Source: Halobaculum halobium
GTDB taxonomy: Archaea; Halobacteriota; Halobacteria; Halobacteriales; Haloferacaceae
DNA: 64,000 nucleotides
Direction of reading: 5' to 3'
Assembly (NCBI RefSeq): GCF_030127145.1
Contig: NZ_CP126158.1
Span: 1,488,001-1,552,000, forward strand
The first letter of the stretch is position 1, and each line of letters starts with the position of its first letter. Position numbers and translations under genes: made by a program. Shown piece by piece: positions 51,613-59,466 of the stretch. Under the pieces are notes generated by a model. The model ran no database searches. It was given only the letters and a program-made list of their open reading frames with translations, and was not told the DNA's origin.

Positions 51613-52470
51613 ATGAACCGACGCCTCCGGATCGCCGTCGTCGCGGGGCTGGTCGTCCTCCTCGTCGCGGCGGCCGTCCTCGCGTTCGGGTTCTGGCAGT
51701 TCACCCGTCCGGTCCCGGAGTCGTACAGCCACACCGCGGAGTACCGCGCGTCCGTTCAGCCGAACGCGACGCTGACGAACGTCACGCTGTATCTCCCGCT
51801 GCCGGTCGAGGCCGGGAGCAGCCCCGTCGGCGACGCGCTCGCCGACGACTCGCCGAACGTCGTCGACGCGCCGCCGGACTGGTCAGTCGAGGTCGCACAG
51901 ACCGAGTCCGGCCCGATGCTCGCGGTGTCGCTGCCGACGTTGGAGCCGGCGTACCGGGAGCGCCCGCCGCCGCGCCCGATCGACCCGGACGCGGAGACCG
52001 CGACGCCGGGCGCGGCGACGGCGACGCCGGATCCGCAGTCCACGCCGATCCGGACGCTCGACGACTACCGCGTGCGCGTCGAGATGGCGTTCGACGAGCC
52101 GATCGACACGCGCTCGCCGGTCGGTTCAGAGCCGGTGTTGCGGCCGCGGTTCGATGCCACGGAGACGGAGTGTCCGTTCCCGGCGCCCGAGTCGACCGTC
52201 TGTCGAGAGTTCGGCACCCGCATGTTCCTCTCGTACGATGCGCCCGCGGACGCGACCGTCGAGGTCACCGTCAGCTACGAGGCGCGCAACGAGTGGTTCG
52301 CCGGCGGCTGGACGGGCAACAGCTACCGGCAGTCGACCCGGACGGTCGTGACCGGTGACGGCCCCGGCTGGGTGGCGGTCCGAGCCACCGAAGCCGTCGG
52401 CGAGGGCACCTATCGCGGTGCGCCGGCGGTGGCGGTCAGTGGGGCCGCCGCGACGGTTCGACCGACGTAA
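51613..52470 (+). CDS. exported membrane-anchored protein, unrecognised
   Basis: This is a 285-aa protein with an uncleaved N-terminal anchor (residues 6-28, [20 protein letters not shown]) and an extracellular beta-rich domain with Asn glycosylation sites ([12 protein letters not shown]). It includes a disordered Thr/Pro/Asp linker near 120-145 and two cysteines ([12 protein letters not shown]), possibly a disulfide. The last part [20 protein letters not shown] may be the functional domain. Start 51613 follows the TATA element. It is divergent from the four-helix membrane protein gene. Confidence 0.7.
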   Translation: MNRRLRIAVVAGLVVLLVAAAVLAFGFWQFTRPVPESYSHTAEYRASVQPNATLTNVTLYLPLPVEAGSSPVGDALADDSPNVVDAPPDWSVEVAQTESGPMLAVSLPTLEPAYRERPPPRPIDPDAETATPGAATATPDPQSTPIRTLDDYRVRVEMAFDEPIDTRSPVGSEPVLRPRFDATETECPFPAPESTVCREFGTRMFLSYDAPADATVEVTVSYEARNEWFAGGWTGNSYRQSTRTVVTGDGPGWVAVRATEAVGEGTYRGAPAVAVSGAAATVRPT

Positions 52471-52772
52471 GCCGCAGGGCCGGATGCCACAGTACTCACG
52501 GCTCACACGGTTCACCGTTCGCTCGTCCTCGGTCGGTACGCTCCTTCCGACCGCGCTTTCCTTCTGTGCGGTTCGGATCACGCGGCCTCGCTCCGTTCGG
52601 CAACGGACACCTCGCCGCAGAGAGTCGTGGCCTCGGGCCCGCGGTTCTCGGCCACGCGTTTTCGTGGGCGGCGCGCCCGCGAGCGCGGCGCCGTGCTCCG
52701 TGGTCCTCGGCCTCACGGCCTCGGACCACGCTTTCGACGGTCTTTTCTCTCACCGCCGAGCATGACCCCGTA
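52471..52772. other. 302-bp non-coding stretch before S6e gene
   Basis: No convincing protein gene lies here. Around 52699-52728 is an imperfect inverted repeat (GTGGTCC ... GGACCAC, about 29 nt overall) and direct repeats of CCTCGG. A T-rich element (GTCTTTTCTC, about 52738-52747) lies 26-35 nt before the S6e ATG and is its likely promoter. The rest could be a leader or regulatory region. Confidence 0.4.
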
Positions 52773-53198
52773 ATGGCCGAATTCAAGATCGTCGTGGGCG
52801 ACGACGCCGGCGACACGCGGCAGTTCGACGTGGACGGACAGGACGCCAACCGATTCCTCAGCCGAGAGATCGGCGACGAGGTCGACGGCGCGGCCGTCGG
52901 CGCCGACGGCGTCGACCTGACCCTGACCGGCGGCTCCGACAAGGCCGGTCGCCCGATGCGCGAGGACGTCCCCGGCGGCGAGCTGAAGGAGCTCCTGCTC
53001 GAGGGCGGCGTCGGCTACAAGCCCTCGCGCGACGGCGAGCGCAAGCGCGTCACCGTCCGCGGTCGCCAGGTGTCAGAAGAGACCGTCCAGATCAACGCCC
53101 ACATCGAGGGCTCGATCGCAGCGGCGCTCGGCGAGGAGACCGAGGAGGAGGAAGACGACGCTGCGGCCGACGCGGACGACGAAGCCGACGAGGAGTAA
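52773..53198 (+). CDS. rps6e: 30S ribosomal protein S6e
   Basis: This is a 141-aa small-subunit protein shared by archaea and eukaryotes. It begins [20 protein letters not shown]. The core includes [41 protein letters not shown] and [15 protein letters not shown]. The acidic tail ([18 protein letters not shown]) is typical of haloarchaeal versions. The first ATG of the region (52762, a 4-codon frame) is not used. It is followed 24 nt downstream by the DUF7112-like gene, probably in one transcript. Confidence 0.96.
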   Translation: MAEFKIVVGDDAGDTRQFDVDGQDANRFLSREIGDEVDGAAVGADGVDLTLTGGSDKAGRPMREDVPGGELKELLLEGGVGYKPSRDGERKRVTVRGRQVSEETVQINAHIEGSIAAALGEETEEEEDDAAADADDEADEE

Positions 53199-53221
53199 CG
53201 CGGCCCCCCGTTTTCATCCCC

Positions 53222-53668
53222 ATGAGCGACAGACTCGCCAGCGACGCAGACGACGTGACCAGCCTGCGGGCGCGTCTCGCGCGCTCGGGCGGCACCAGAC
53301 TCCCCTGCCTCCGGATACCGGACGAGGCCGATCTCTCGGCCGGCGACGAGATCCGGCTCGTCCTCGACGGCGACCAGCGCCACGCGACGGTGGCGAGCGA
53401 CTCGCGGGGGGCGCTCGTGCGCGGCGCCTACGACGATCGCAAGCGCATGCGCGAGGCGACCGAAGGAACGAGCAGCGACGCCGAGAACCGGCTCGTCGAG
53501 TGGGCGCGCGAGCACGGCCGCGAGCCCGGCGACGCCGTGGACCTGGACGAGGTCGACCCGGGCTACCTCTACGGGGTGCGCGTCCCCGGCGAACGCGCCG
53601 TGTACACCGTGACGAAGCGGCCGGACGAGGGGCTGCAAGACATCGCCGACTCGCTGTACGATCGCTGA
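53222..53668 (+). CDS. DUF7112-like acidic protein
   Basis: This is a 148-aa cytoplasmic protein of unknown function, recalling haloarchaeal DUF7112. It begins with a disordered leader and LRARLARSGGTRLPCLRIPD, then AGDEIRLVLDGDQRHATVA, GALVRGAYDDRKRMRE, AENRLVEWAREHGREPGDAV and VPGERAVYTVTKRPDEGLQD. The AGDEIRLVLDG and GD-VDLDEV stretches look like beta barrels of the AbrB/OB sort. Close spacing to S6e suggests co-expression, so a ribosome- or RNA-related role is conceivable. One cysteine only. Confidence 0.72.
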   Translation: MSDRLASDADDVTSLRARLARSGGTRLPCLRIPDEADLSAGDEIRLVLDGDQRHATVASDSRGALVRGAYDDRKRMREATEGTSSDAENRLVEWAREHGREPGDAVDLDEVDPGYLYGVRVPGERAVYTVTKRPDEGLQDIADSLYDR

Positions 53669-53697
53669 TCGCGCGGCGGTCGGCGGCCCGCGCGTGA

Positions 53698-55149
53698 TCA
53701 GTCGGCGGGCTCCGCGGGTCCGACCGCGCCGCCGCAGTCGACCCCGGTGACCTCGAACCGCGCGCCGCCGTCGGCGCTCTCAGTTGACTCGATCTCCCAG
53801 CCGTGCGCGTCGGCGATCCGCGTGACGATCGAGAGCCCGAATCCCGTCCCCTTCTCTATCGTGGTGTAGCCGTCGTCGAACACGTTTCCGCGCTGGTCCT
53901 CTGGTATCCCCCGCCCGTCGTCTTCGACGTAGAACCCGTCGCCGTCGGGGAGCATGCCCGCAGTCACCCGTACCATCGCCTCGTTGTGCTCGATGGCGTT
54001 GCGGAGGAGGTTCTCGACCGCCTCCTTGAGCCGGACGGGATCGCACTCGATCGGTGCGGTCGACTCGACCGTGAGCCGCGCGTCCGCCATGGCGACGTTG
54101 TGCTCGGCGGACTCGACCACCTCGCCGAGCTCGGCGGGCTCGGGGTCGCTGACCGCGTTGCCCGTGCGCGCGAGCGACAGGAGGTCCGACAGGAGTTCGT
54201 CCATCCGCTCGACCGCCCGGGCACTGGCCTCCAGGTGCGGACTGTCGAACTCCTCGCGGGCCAACCCGAGGTGCCCGTCGGCGATGTTGACGGGGTTGCG
54301 GAGGTCGTGGGCGACCGTGGAGGTGAACTGATCCAACTGCTCGTTCGTGGTCGCAAGTTCGCGCTCGCGCGTTTTCCGGTTCGTGATATCGCGGGTGAAC
54401 CCCGTCATGCGCTCGACCGCGCCCGCGTCGTCGGTGATGGGTTCACAGTGGGACTCCACCCACAGCTCGACCGACTCCGACGGCTGAATTCGGTACTCGA
54501 CGCTCTGAGAGTGCCCCGCCGCGGCCCGCTCCATCGCGACCGTGAGGCGGTCGACGTCGTCCGGGTGGACCTTGTCGATGAAGGCACGTGGCTCCGCGTA
54601 CAGCGCCTCCGTCGACTGGCCGAACAACCGCTCGTGGGCCTCGTTGATGAACAACAGCTCCTCCCAGTCGCCCGAAAAGACCCACAGCACGTCGTTGGCA
54701 ACGCCCGCGAGCTCGTGGAGCCGGTCGTTGACCCGCTCGGCACGACGCTCCGCGCGGCGTCGGTCGACGTAGGTGGCGATCTTCCGCGCCAGGAGTTCGT
54801 GCTGCGTCCCGACGGCTTTCTCGATGATGTAGTCGGTGACGCCCGCCGAGATGGCCTCGCTGGCGACCTGCTCGCTCCCCGTCTCGGCGAAGATGACGAA
54901 CGGGATCTCCGGTTCGGTCTCGCGGACCGACCGGAGCAGGTCGACCCCGCTCCCACCGGGCATCGAGTAGTCGCTCACGACGCAGTGCACGCCGCCGTCG
55001 CGGAACCGCTCCAGCGCCGCCGCCGCCGATCCCGCCGTGTCGACGACTAGCCGATCAGACTGCCGCTCCAGCCCCCTTTGAAAGAGATCGAGGAGCTCCG
55101 GCTCGTCGTTGACGTAGAGGACGACGATCCGGTCAGCATCCGAATGCAT
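53698..55149 (-). CDS. receiver-PAS-histidine kinase hybrid
   Basis: This is a 483-aa soluble signalling protein. A receiver domain (1-125) carries acidic residues D15/E16, phospho-acceptor D60 (VVSDYSMPGGSG) and K111. A PAS domain (about 145-265, with NEAHERLFGQ and GFTRDITNRK) precedes the dimerisation helix with H281 (TVAHDLRNPVNIADGHL). The ATPase domain has an N-box (VENLLRNAIEHNE), DDGRGIPEDQ and GTGFGLSIV. It has no membrane segment, so PAS probably senses redox or a ligand in the cytoplasm. No cognate output regulator is adjacent. Confidence 0.93.
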   Translation of the reverse strand: MHSDADRIVVLYVNDEPELLDLFQRGLERQSDRLVVDTAGSAAAALERFRDGGVHCVVSDYSMPGGSGVDLLRSVRETEPEIPFVIFAETGSEQVASEAISAGVTDYIIEKAVGTQHELLARKIATYVDRRRAERRAERVNDRLHELAGVANDVLWVFSGDWEELLFINEAHERLFGQSTEALYAEPRAFIDKVHPDDVDRLTVAMERAAAGHSQSVEYRIQPSESVELWVESHCEPITDDAGAVERMTGFTRDITNRKTRERELATTNEQLDQFTSTVAHDLRNPVNIADGHLGLAREEFDSPHLEASARAVERMDELLSDLLSLARTGNAVSDPEPAELGEVVESAEHNVAMADARLTVESTAPIECDPVRLKEAVENLLRNAIEHNEAMVRVTAGMLPDGDGFYVEDDGRGIPEDQRGNVFDDGYTTIEKGTGFGLSIVTRIADAHGWEIESTESADGGARFEVTGVDCGGAVGPAEPAD

Positions 55150-55296
55150 TTGTTCGAAGTATCGGGCAGGTCTATTTAGCAGTCGGGGTTCGGCTATCAG
55201 AACTGGTGACGGCGATCGGCGTCACCGGGTGGAGGGTCGGTGCAGACCGGTACCGTCGACTGGCGGACGGTACAGCCCGCGGCCCGCGACGGACGC

Positions 55297-55303
55297 CCTT
55301 ATC
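55297..55303 (+). promoter_or_regulatory. TATA-like element of DUF5807 gene
   Basis: CCTTATC lies 24-30 nt before ATG 55327, supporting the short reading of the gene. Confidence 0.4.
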
Positions 55304-55326
55304 CGACTCGCGCGCCGATCCCGAGT

Positions 55327-55833
55327 ATGACCGACGACGCCGACAGCGACGCCGAGACGGGTATCGACGCCGACGACGGGAAACTCGCGGAGTTCCTCGC
55401 GGGCGAGCACCTCGACAACGTGGCGATCTACCTCACGCACGACCACCTCGACGAGCAGGGGAAGATCGCCAACATGGGCGAGGCCGTCGACGAGGGCGTC
55501 GTCCTCGTCGTGCCCGGCGACGACGGGCGGCAGGCGTTCGCCGCCGGTACCGGCATGGACCCGATGGAGTTCTCGAAGAACGCGATGGCGCGCGACGGCG
55601 TGATCTACCCCGATCTGGGCGGGGGCGAGTGTCCCGATGCCGCCGAGAATCCCGAGGCGGACCACCGCGCGGAGTTCGTCTTCGCGTTCGCCGAGGAGCA
55701 AAACGAGGGCGTCGGCGGTCTGTACGCCGAGGGCGACGTGATGCACGCGTACGCCCACTGCAGTTGTGGGACCGACTACTCGCACAAGTGGCTCATGGGC
55801 GAGTACAGCGAGGATCCGGCAGCCGGGGAGTGA
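55327..55833 (+). CDS. DUF5807-like protein
   Basis: This is a 168-aa acidic protein resembling haloarchaeal DUF5807. The body reads EFLAGEHLDNVAIYLTHDHL, GVVLVVPGDDGRQAFAAGTG, DPMEFSKNAMARDGVIYPDL, GGECPDAAEN and a histidine/cysteine segment VMHAYAHCSCGTDYSHKWLMGEY near the C-terminus. That segment (H-x-H-C-x-C-x6-H) could bind a metal. The start MTDDADSD at 55327 is favoured over the frame start at 55240. The function is unknown. It is divergent from the histidine kinase. Confidence 0.75.
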   Translation: MTDDADSDAETGIDADDGKLAEFLAGEHLDNVAIYLTHDHLDEQGKIANMGEAVDEGVVLVVPGDDGRQAFAAGTGMDPMEFSKNAMARDGVIYPDLGGGECPDAAENPEADHRAEFVFAFAEEQNEGVGGLYAEGDVMHAYAHCSCGTDYSHKWLMGEYSEDPAAGE

Positions 55834-56036
55834 AATCGGGTCGCCGAGAGAACCGGCGTCGAGGACGCCTGCATCGTGTTGCGGACGGCCGTCGCTCACG
55901 AGTGTAGAGCGACGGGGTAGGCCAGTCGACGGTACCCGCGGCGGGGTGACCCACCTGGGTGAAAGGTGCCGCCTGACCGTGCCGTCTTCCTACCGGAGCG
56001 GCCGCGCATACAAAGGGGCTCCGGTCGAGCCGTCGG

Positions 56037-57038
56037 CTACGGTTCGAGAACGACGCGGAAGCGCGCCTCGTTGTCGATCATCCGGTCGTACGCCTCGTCC
56101 ACGTCCTCGAGGTCGTACGTCTCGATCTCCGGGGTGATCTCGCGGAGGTCGCTGAACTCCAGCGTGTCCTGTGAGTCCCGGGCGTTGCCGGAGGCCCAGG
56201 CGTCGACGCCGCCGCGGACGCCGACGAGCGACTGCGCGTCGACCGACACCTCCTGCCCGGGGACGCCGACGACGACCACGCGGCCGTCCGTCCCGAGTCC
56301 GTCGATCACCGACTCGATCGCGGGCGCCGACGGTGCGGTCGCGAGCACCACGTCGGCGCCGCCGAGTTCCTCCAGCGCGGCTGCGGCGTCCTCCTCGTCC
56401 GTGTTCACGAAGTGGTCCGCGCCGAGGTCTGCGGCCAACTCCTCCTTGTCGGGAGAGCGCGAGAGCGCGACCGTCTCGAAGCCCGCCGCGTGAGCGTACT
56501 GGACCCCGAGATGACCGAGGCCGCCGACGCCCTGCACGGCGACCAGATCGCCCGGCTGCGCGTCGGTGTTTCGCAGCGCGTTGAACGTCGTCACGCCGGC
56601 GCAAAGCAGCGGCGCGGCGTCGACGGCGTCCAAGTCGTCCGGGACCGCCGCCAGCGCCTCCGCCGGCGCAGTCATGTACTCGGCGTAGCCGCCGTCGTAC
56701 GCGATCCCGGTTATCTGCGCGTTCGCACACTGCTGGAAGTCGCCGCGTCGGCACGCCTCGCACTCGAAGCAGTGGCCGCCGTGCCAGCCGACGCCGACGC
56801 GGTCCCCCTCGCTCCAGGCGGTCACGTCGTCGCCGACGGCGTCGACGCGGCCCGCGACCTCGTGGCCCGGGACGCGGGGGTAGTCGATCGGATACGCGCC
56901 CTCCTTCACGAACGCGTCGCTGTGACAGATCCCGCAGGCGTCCACGGCGATCCGTACCTCGCCGGGATTCGGCTCCGGCGTTTCGACGTCGACGACCTCG
57001 AAGTCCGCGCCCGCTTCGGGAACCCGTGCCGCTCTCAT
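56037..57038 (-). CDS. zinc-dependent alcohol dehydrogenase
   Basis: This is a 333-aa medium-chain dehydrogenase. The catalytic zinc ligand is C35 (DACGICHSD), with H59/E60 (VPGHEVAG) and C146 (LLCAGVT). The structural zinc cysteines C90, C93, C96 and C104 are complete. The NAD(P)-binding motif is GVGGLGHLGVQYA. This order (CHSD; GVGGLGH) matches class I-like prokaryotic alcohol dehydrogenases (AdhP/AdhT type) rather than threonine dehydrogenase. The frame runs upstream to 57176, but MRAARVPEAG at 57038 is where similarity begins. Substrate likely a primary alcohol. Confidence 0.92.
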   Translation of the reverse strand: MRAARVPEAGADFEVVDVETPEPNPGEVRIAVDACGICHSDAFVKEGAYPIDYPRVPGHEVAGRVDAVGDDVTAWSEGDRVGVGWHGGHCFECEACRRGDFQQCANAQITGIAYDGGYAEYMTAPAEALAAVPDDLDAVDAAPLLCAGVTTFNALRNTDAQPGDLVAVQGVGGLGHLGVQYAHAAGFETVALSRSPDKEELAADLGADHFVNTDEEDAAAALEELGGADVVLATAPSAPAIESVIDGLGTDGRVVVVGVPGQEVSVDAQSLVGVRGGVDAWASGNARDSQDTLEFSDLREITPEIETYDLEDVDEAYDRMIDNEARFRVVLEP

Positions 57039-57229
57039 CGTGACCCACCGCACGCTGTTCGGTTCATGTGTGGACGGTCCGACGGCCGCCGGACGGAAAC
57101 CCCTGCGGGCCGATCGGAGAACCACTGGAACCGCCAGACGTATTGGTGTCGTTCGCCGCCGCCAGTCGGAGAGCATCGATCCGATCGGGGTCGCCCCGAG
57201 CGTCAGCCTCGTCCGAAGGGGACGCCGAC

Positions 57230-58453
57230 CTACTCCGCCGCGTCGGTCGCGTTCTCCGCCGCGGGGTCCTCGACGAGCGACTCGAACGCCCGGAGGATGA
57301 CGCGCTTTGCCGTCGCACCCTCTGTCGTCCAGTGGTGGCCGTAATCGAGCATATCGTCGTAGATGTCGGGCTTACAGCCGGCGGCCTTCGGGTGGCCGCC
57401 GCCGTTCACCTGTCCAGCCACCTCGTGACAGCGCTCGAAGTCGTCGGACCCGCGGATCGACGCCGAGCCGGAGGGCTTGACGATCACCGCGGCGTCCATC
57501 CCCTGCTCGCGTAGCGTGTCGGCGACCTCGTTCTGCGAGCACCGACCGTAGGTGACGCCGACCGACCACTCGCCGAGTTCGTGTTCGACGGCGCGGTCGA
57601 CCGCCTTCTCGATGAGCAGCCCCTTCTCGACGCGGCGCTGTTCGACGTACTCCATCGCGACCGCCGGCAGGTCGACGCCGTAGGCGCCGACGATCGCGGC
57701 GTACTCCTCGCCGCCGGTCCAGTAGGCGAAGTCGGCCAGGTCCTGCGATCGCTCGTCCTCCTTGAGCCAGAGGTCGTGGTCGCGGGTGACGACCGCCAGC
57801 TCGCGAAAGCGCTCGTCGAAGTCGTACGACAGCGAGCGCAGCGTCACGTCCGTCGAACACTCCTCGTCGCTCTCGCCGACGACCAGGTCGATCCCGAGTT
57901 CTCGCACCGACGCCGCCAGTTCCTCGTCCCACTGGTGGTGGTCGAACCAGCGGACCGCCTCGGCGCGGCGGACGACCGCGCGGAGGTCCTCGGCGATGTA
58001 CTCGAAGGCGTCGGGACAGATGTCGCAGACGAACACGTCGGTTCCCTCCTCGAGGAACTCGGCGACGTAGCCGAGGTCCTCCTCGAACGAGTGGGGACCG
58101 GAGGGGAGCAGCGCGACCGACGACTCGGCGCGGTCGGCGGGGTCCTCGTCGTCGCTGTCGGCGTCCTCCCCGTACTGCGCTTCGTAGGTGCCGTCGAGCT
58201 TCGCCTGCCGTCGCTCCTCGAACGGCGTCGGGTCGAGCGCGGCGTCGTACGCCTCGCGGACGAGCGCGATGCAGCCGAGGCCGTCGGCGTCGGAGTCGGT
58301 GATCACGACCGCCTCGGCGCCCTCGACGGCCTCCTTCGCGCGCTCCTCCGAGCGGTCCTCGTCCAGCGAATCCGGGTAGAAGAAGCCCGTCCCGGGGAGT
58401 CGCGACTTGCGGTCCAGCGGGAGGGTGTCGCTCTCGATGAGTTCGTCGTCCAT
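57230..58453 (-). CDS. DHH-family phosphoesterase
   Basis: This 407-aa protein is a DHH/DHHA1 phosphoesterase. The DHH domain has VVITDSDADGLGC (Mn ligands), VFVCDICP and WFDHHQWDEE. The C-terminal DHHA1 domain has VIVKPSGSASIRGSDDFERC and GGGHPKAAG. The order matches archaeal RecJ-like/NrnA-like enzymes, which degrade short RNA or cyclic dinucleotide products, with a long acidic insert (DADSDDEDPADRAE) between. The usual first D of the first motif is present. It is upstream of the alcohol dehydrogenase gene on the same strand, with 190 nt between. Confidence 0.9.
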   Translation of the reverse strand: MDDELIESDTLPLDRKSRLPGTGFFYPDSLDEDRSEERAKEAVEGAEAVVITDSDADGLGCIALVREAYDAALDPTPFEERRQAKLDGTYEAQYGEDADSDDEDPADRAESSVALLPSGPHSFEEDLGYVAEFLEEGTDVFVCDICPDAFEYIAEDLRAVVRRAEAVRWFDHHQWDEELAASVRELGIDLVVGESDEECSTDVTLRSLSYDFDERFRELAVVTRDHDLWLKEDERSQDLADFAYWTGGEEYAAIVGAYGVDLPAVAMEYVEQRRVEKGLLIEKAVDRAVEHELGEWSVGVTYGRCSQNEVADTLREQGMDAAVIVKPSGSASIRGSDDFERCHEVAGQVNGGGHPKAAGCKPDIYDDMLDYGHHWTTEGATAKRVILRAFESLVEDPAAENATDAAE

Positions 58454-58600
58454 ATCCGGGGGTCGCGACGCGGGGGCAAAACAGCGGTGGTGTGGGACGT
58501 GGCCCGGACCGGAGACAACCGGAGCGAACCGACTGCGTCCGTCCGTAGTCGGCGCACGGGCCGGTACCGTTTTGCGGAACGGCGGCGTCGGTCGGACGCG

Positions 58601-58810
58601 ATGTCGGACCCCGACCTCGCGGCCCACCTCGTGGACTGCAAATACCTCCTCGTCGCGGCCATCATCGTGACCGTCGCCGCCGAGGCGGCGGCGGCCAGCT
58701 ACGACGGCAACGGGACGGCGGTCCTGATCGTCGCCGCGTTCGCCGTCGCCCCGGTCGTGTTCGTGTACCTCGTGTTCGAAACGTCGCGGGTGAGGGAGGG
58801 GACGGCGTAG
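58601..58810 (+). CDS. 69-aa two-helix membrane protein
   Basis: This small membrane protein starts MSDPDLAAHLVDCKYLLVAA. Hydrophobic segments occupy about residues 15-33 and 40-60 (AVLIVAAFAVAPVVFVYLVF), with a polar end TSRVREGTA. There is no recognised family. It lies divergent from the DHH gene and convergent with the UspA gene. The ATG at 58601 is the only sensible start in a longer frame that is antisense to the DHH gene upstream. Confidence 0.6.
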   Translation: MSDPDLAAHLVDCKYLLVAAIIVTVAAEAAAASYDGNGTAVLIVAAFAVAPVVFVYLVFETSRVREGTA

Positions 58811-58821
58811 GCCGCCGCGCG

Positions 58822-59289
58822 TCAGACCGGCGCGCCGCCGTAGCCGTCGTCGCCGTTCTCGCCGGCCAGCTGCCGGACCGTGAGCACCGGAACGGGACAG
58901 GTCCGGACGACGCGCTCGGCGACCGAGCCGATGAGGAAGCGGTTCTCGCCGTGGCGTCCGCGGGTGCCGGTGGCGACCAGATCGGCGTCGATCTCTCGGG
59001 CGTAGTCGGCGATCTCGTTGGCGGGGCGGCCCTCGCGGACGACTGCGGTCACGTCTCGGTCGGCGCGCTTCTGGACGGCGACGATCGCCTCGCCGCCGCG
59101 CTCCTGGAGGGCGTTGCGCATCTGCTCGCGCACCGCCTCCGGGGATGAGTCGACCTCGCCGCTGTCGACGACGTACAAGACGTGCACCGCGGCGTCGAAC
59201 CGCTCGGCCAGGTCGAGCGCGACCTCGACGGCGCGCGAGACGCTGTCGGAGCCGTCGGTGGCGACGACGATGGTGTCGATCTCGGGCAT
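58822..59289 (-). CDS. universal stress protein (UspA family)
   Basis: This is a 155-aa UspA-fold protein. It begins TIVVATDGSDSVSRAVEVAL with ATDGS typical of the family. The ATP-binding signature near the C-terminus is GTRGRHGENRFLIGSVAERV and PVPVLTVR (G-2x-G-9x-G(S/T)), intact here, so it probably binds ATP. Start 59289 (MPEIDTIVV) is set by similarity, and the long open frame upstream is antisense to the kinase. It is divergent from the 927-aa sensor kinase. Confidence 0.94.
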   Translation of the reverse strand: MPEIDTIVVATDGSDSVSRAVEVALDLAERFDAAVHVLYVVDSGEVDSSPEAVREQMRNALQERGGEAIVAVQKRADRDVTAVVREGRPANEIADYAREIDADLVATGTRGRHGENRFLIGSVAERVVRTCPVPVLTVRQLAGENGDDGYGGAPV

Positions 59290-59466
59290 TACCCCGGCGT
59301 TCTCCGGGCGCGTGCTTAAAACTCGGCGCTCCCTCGACGCGGGCTCGGTTCCCCGCACGGATCCATCGGCGACCACGGCCGGAAGCAGCCGTCGATCACC
59401 GTTCCGGCTGGCTGACGGCCACCGTTTAAGTCCCCCCAGTGTCTCTGCGGACAGAAGTAGATTCCC

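Noticed and set aside
52566-52772. N-terminal extension of S6e
   Set aside because: S6e proteins begin at MAEFKIVVG. The upstream frame is Arg rich and lacks homology.
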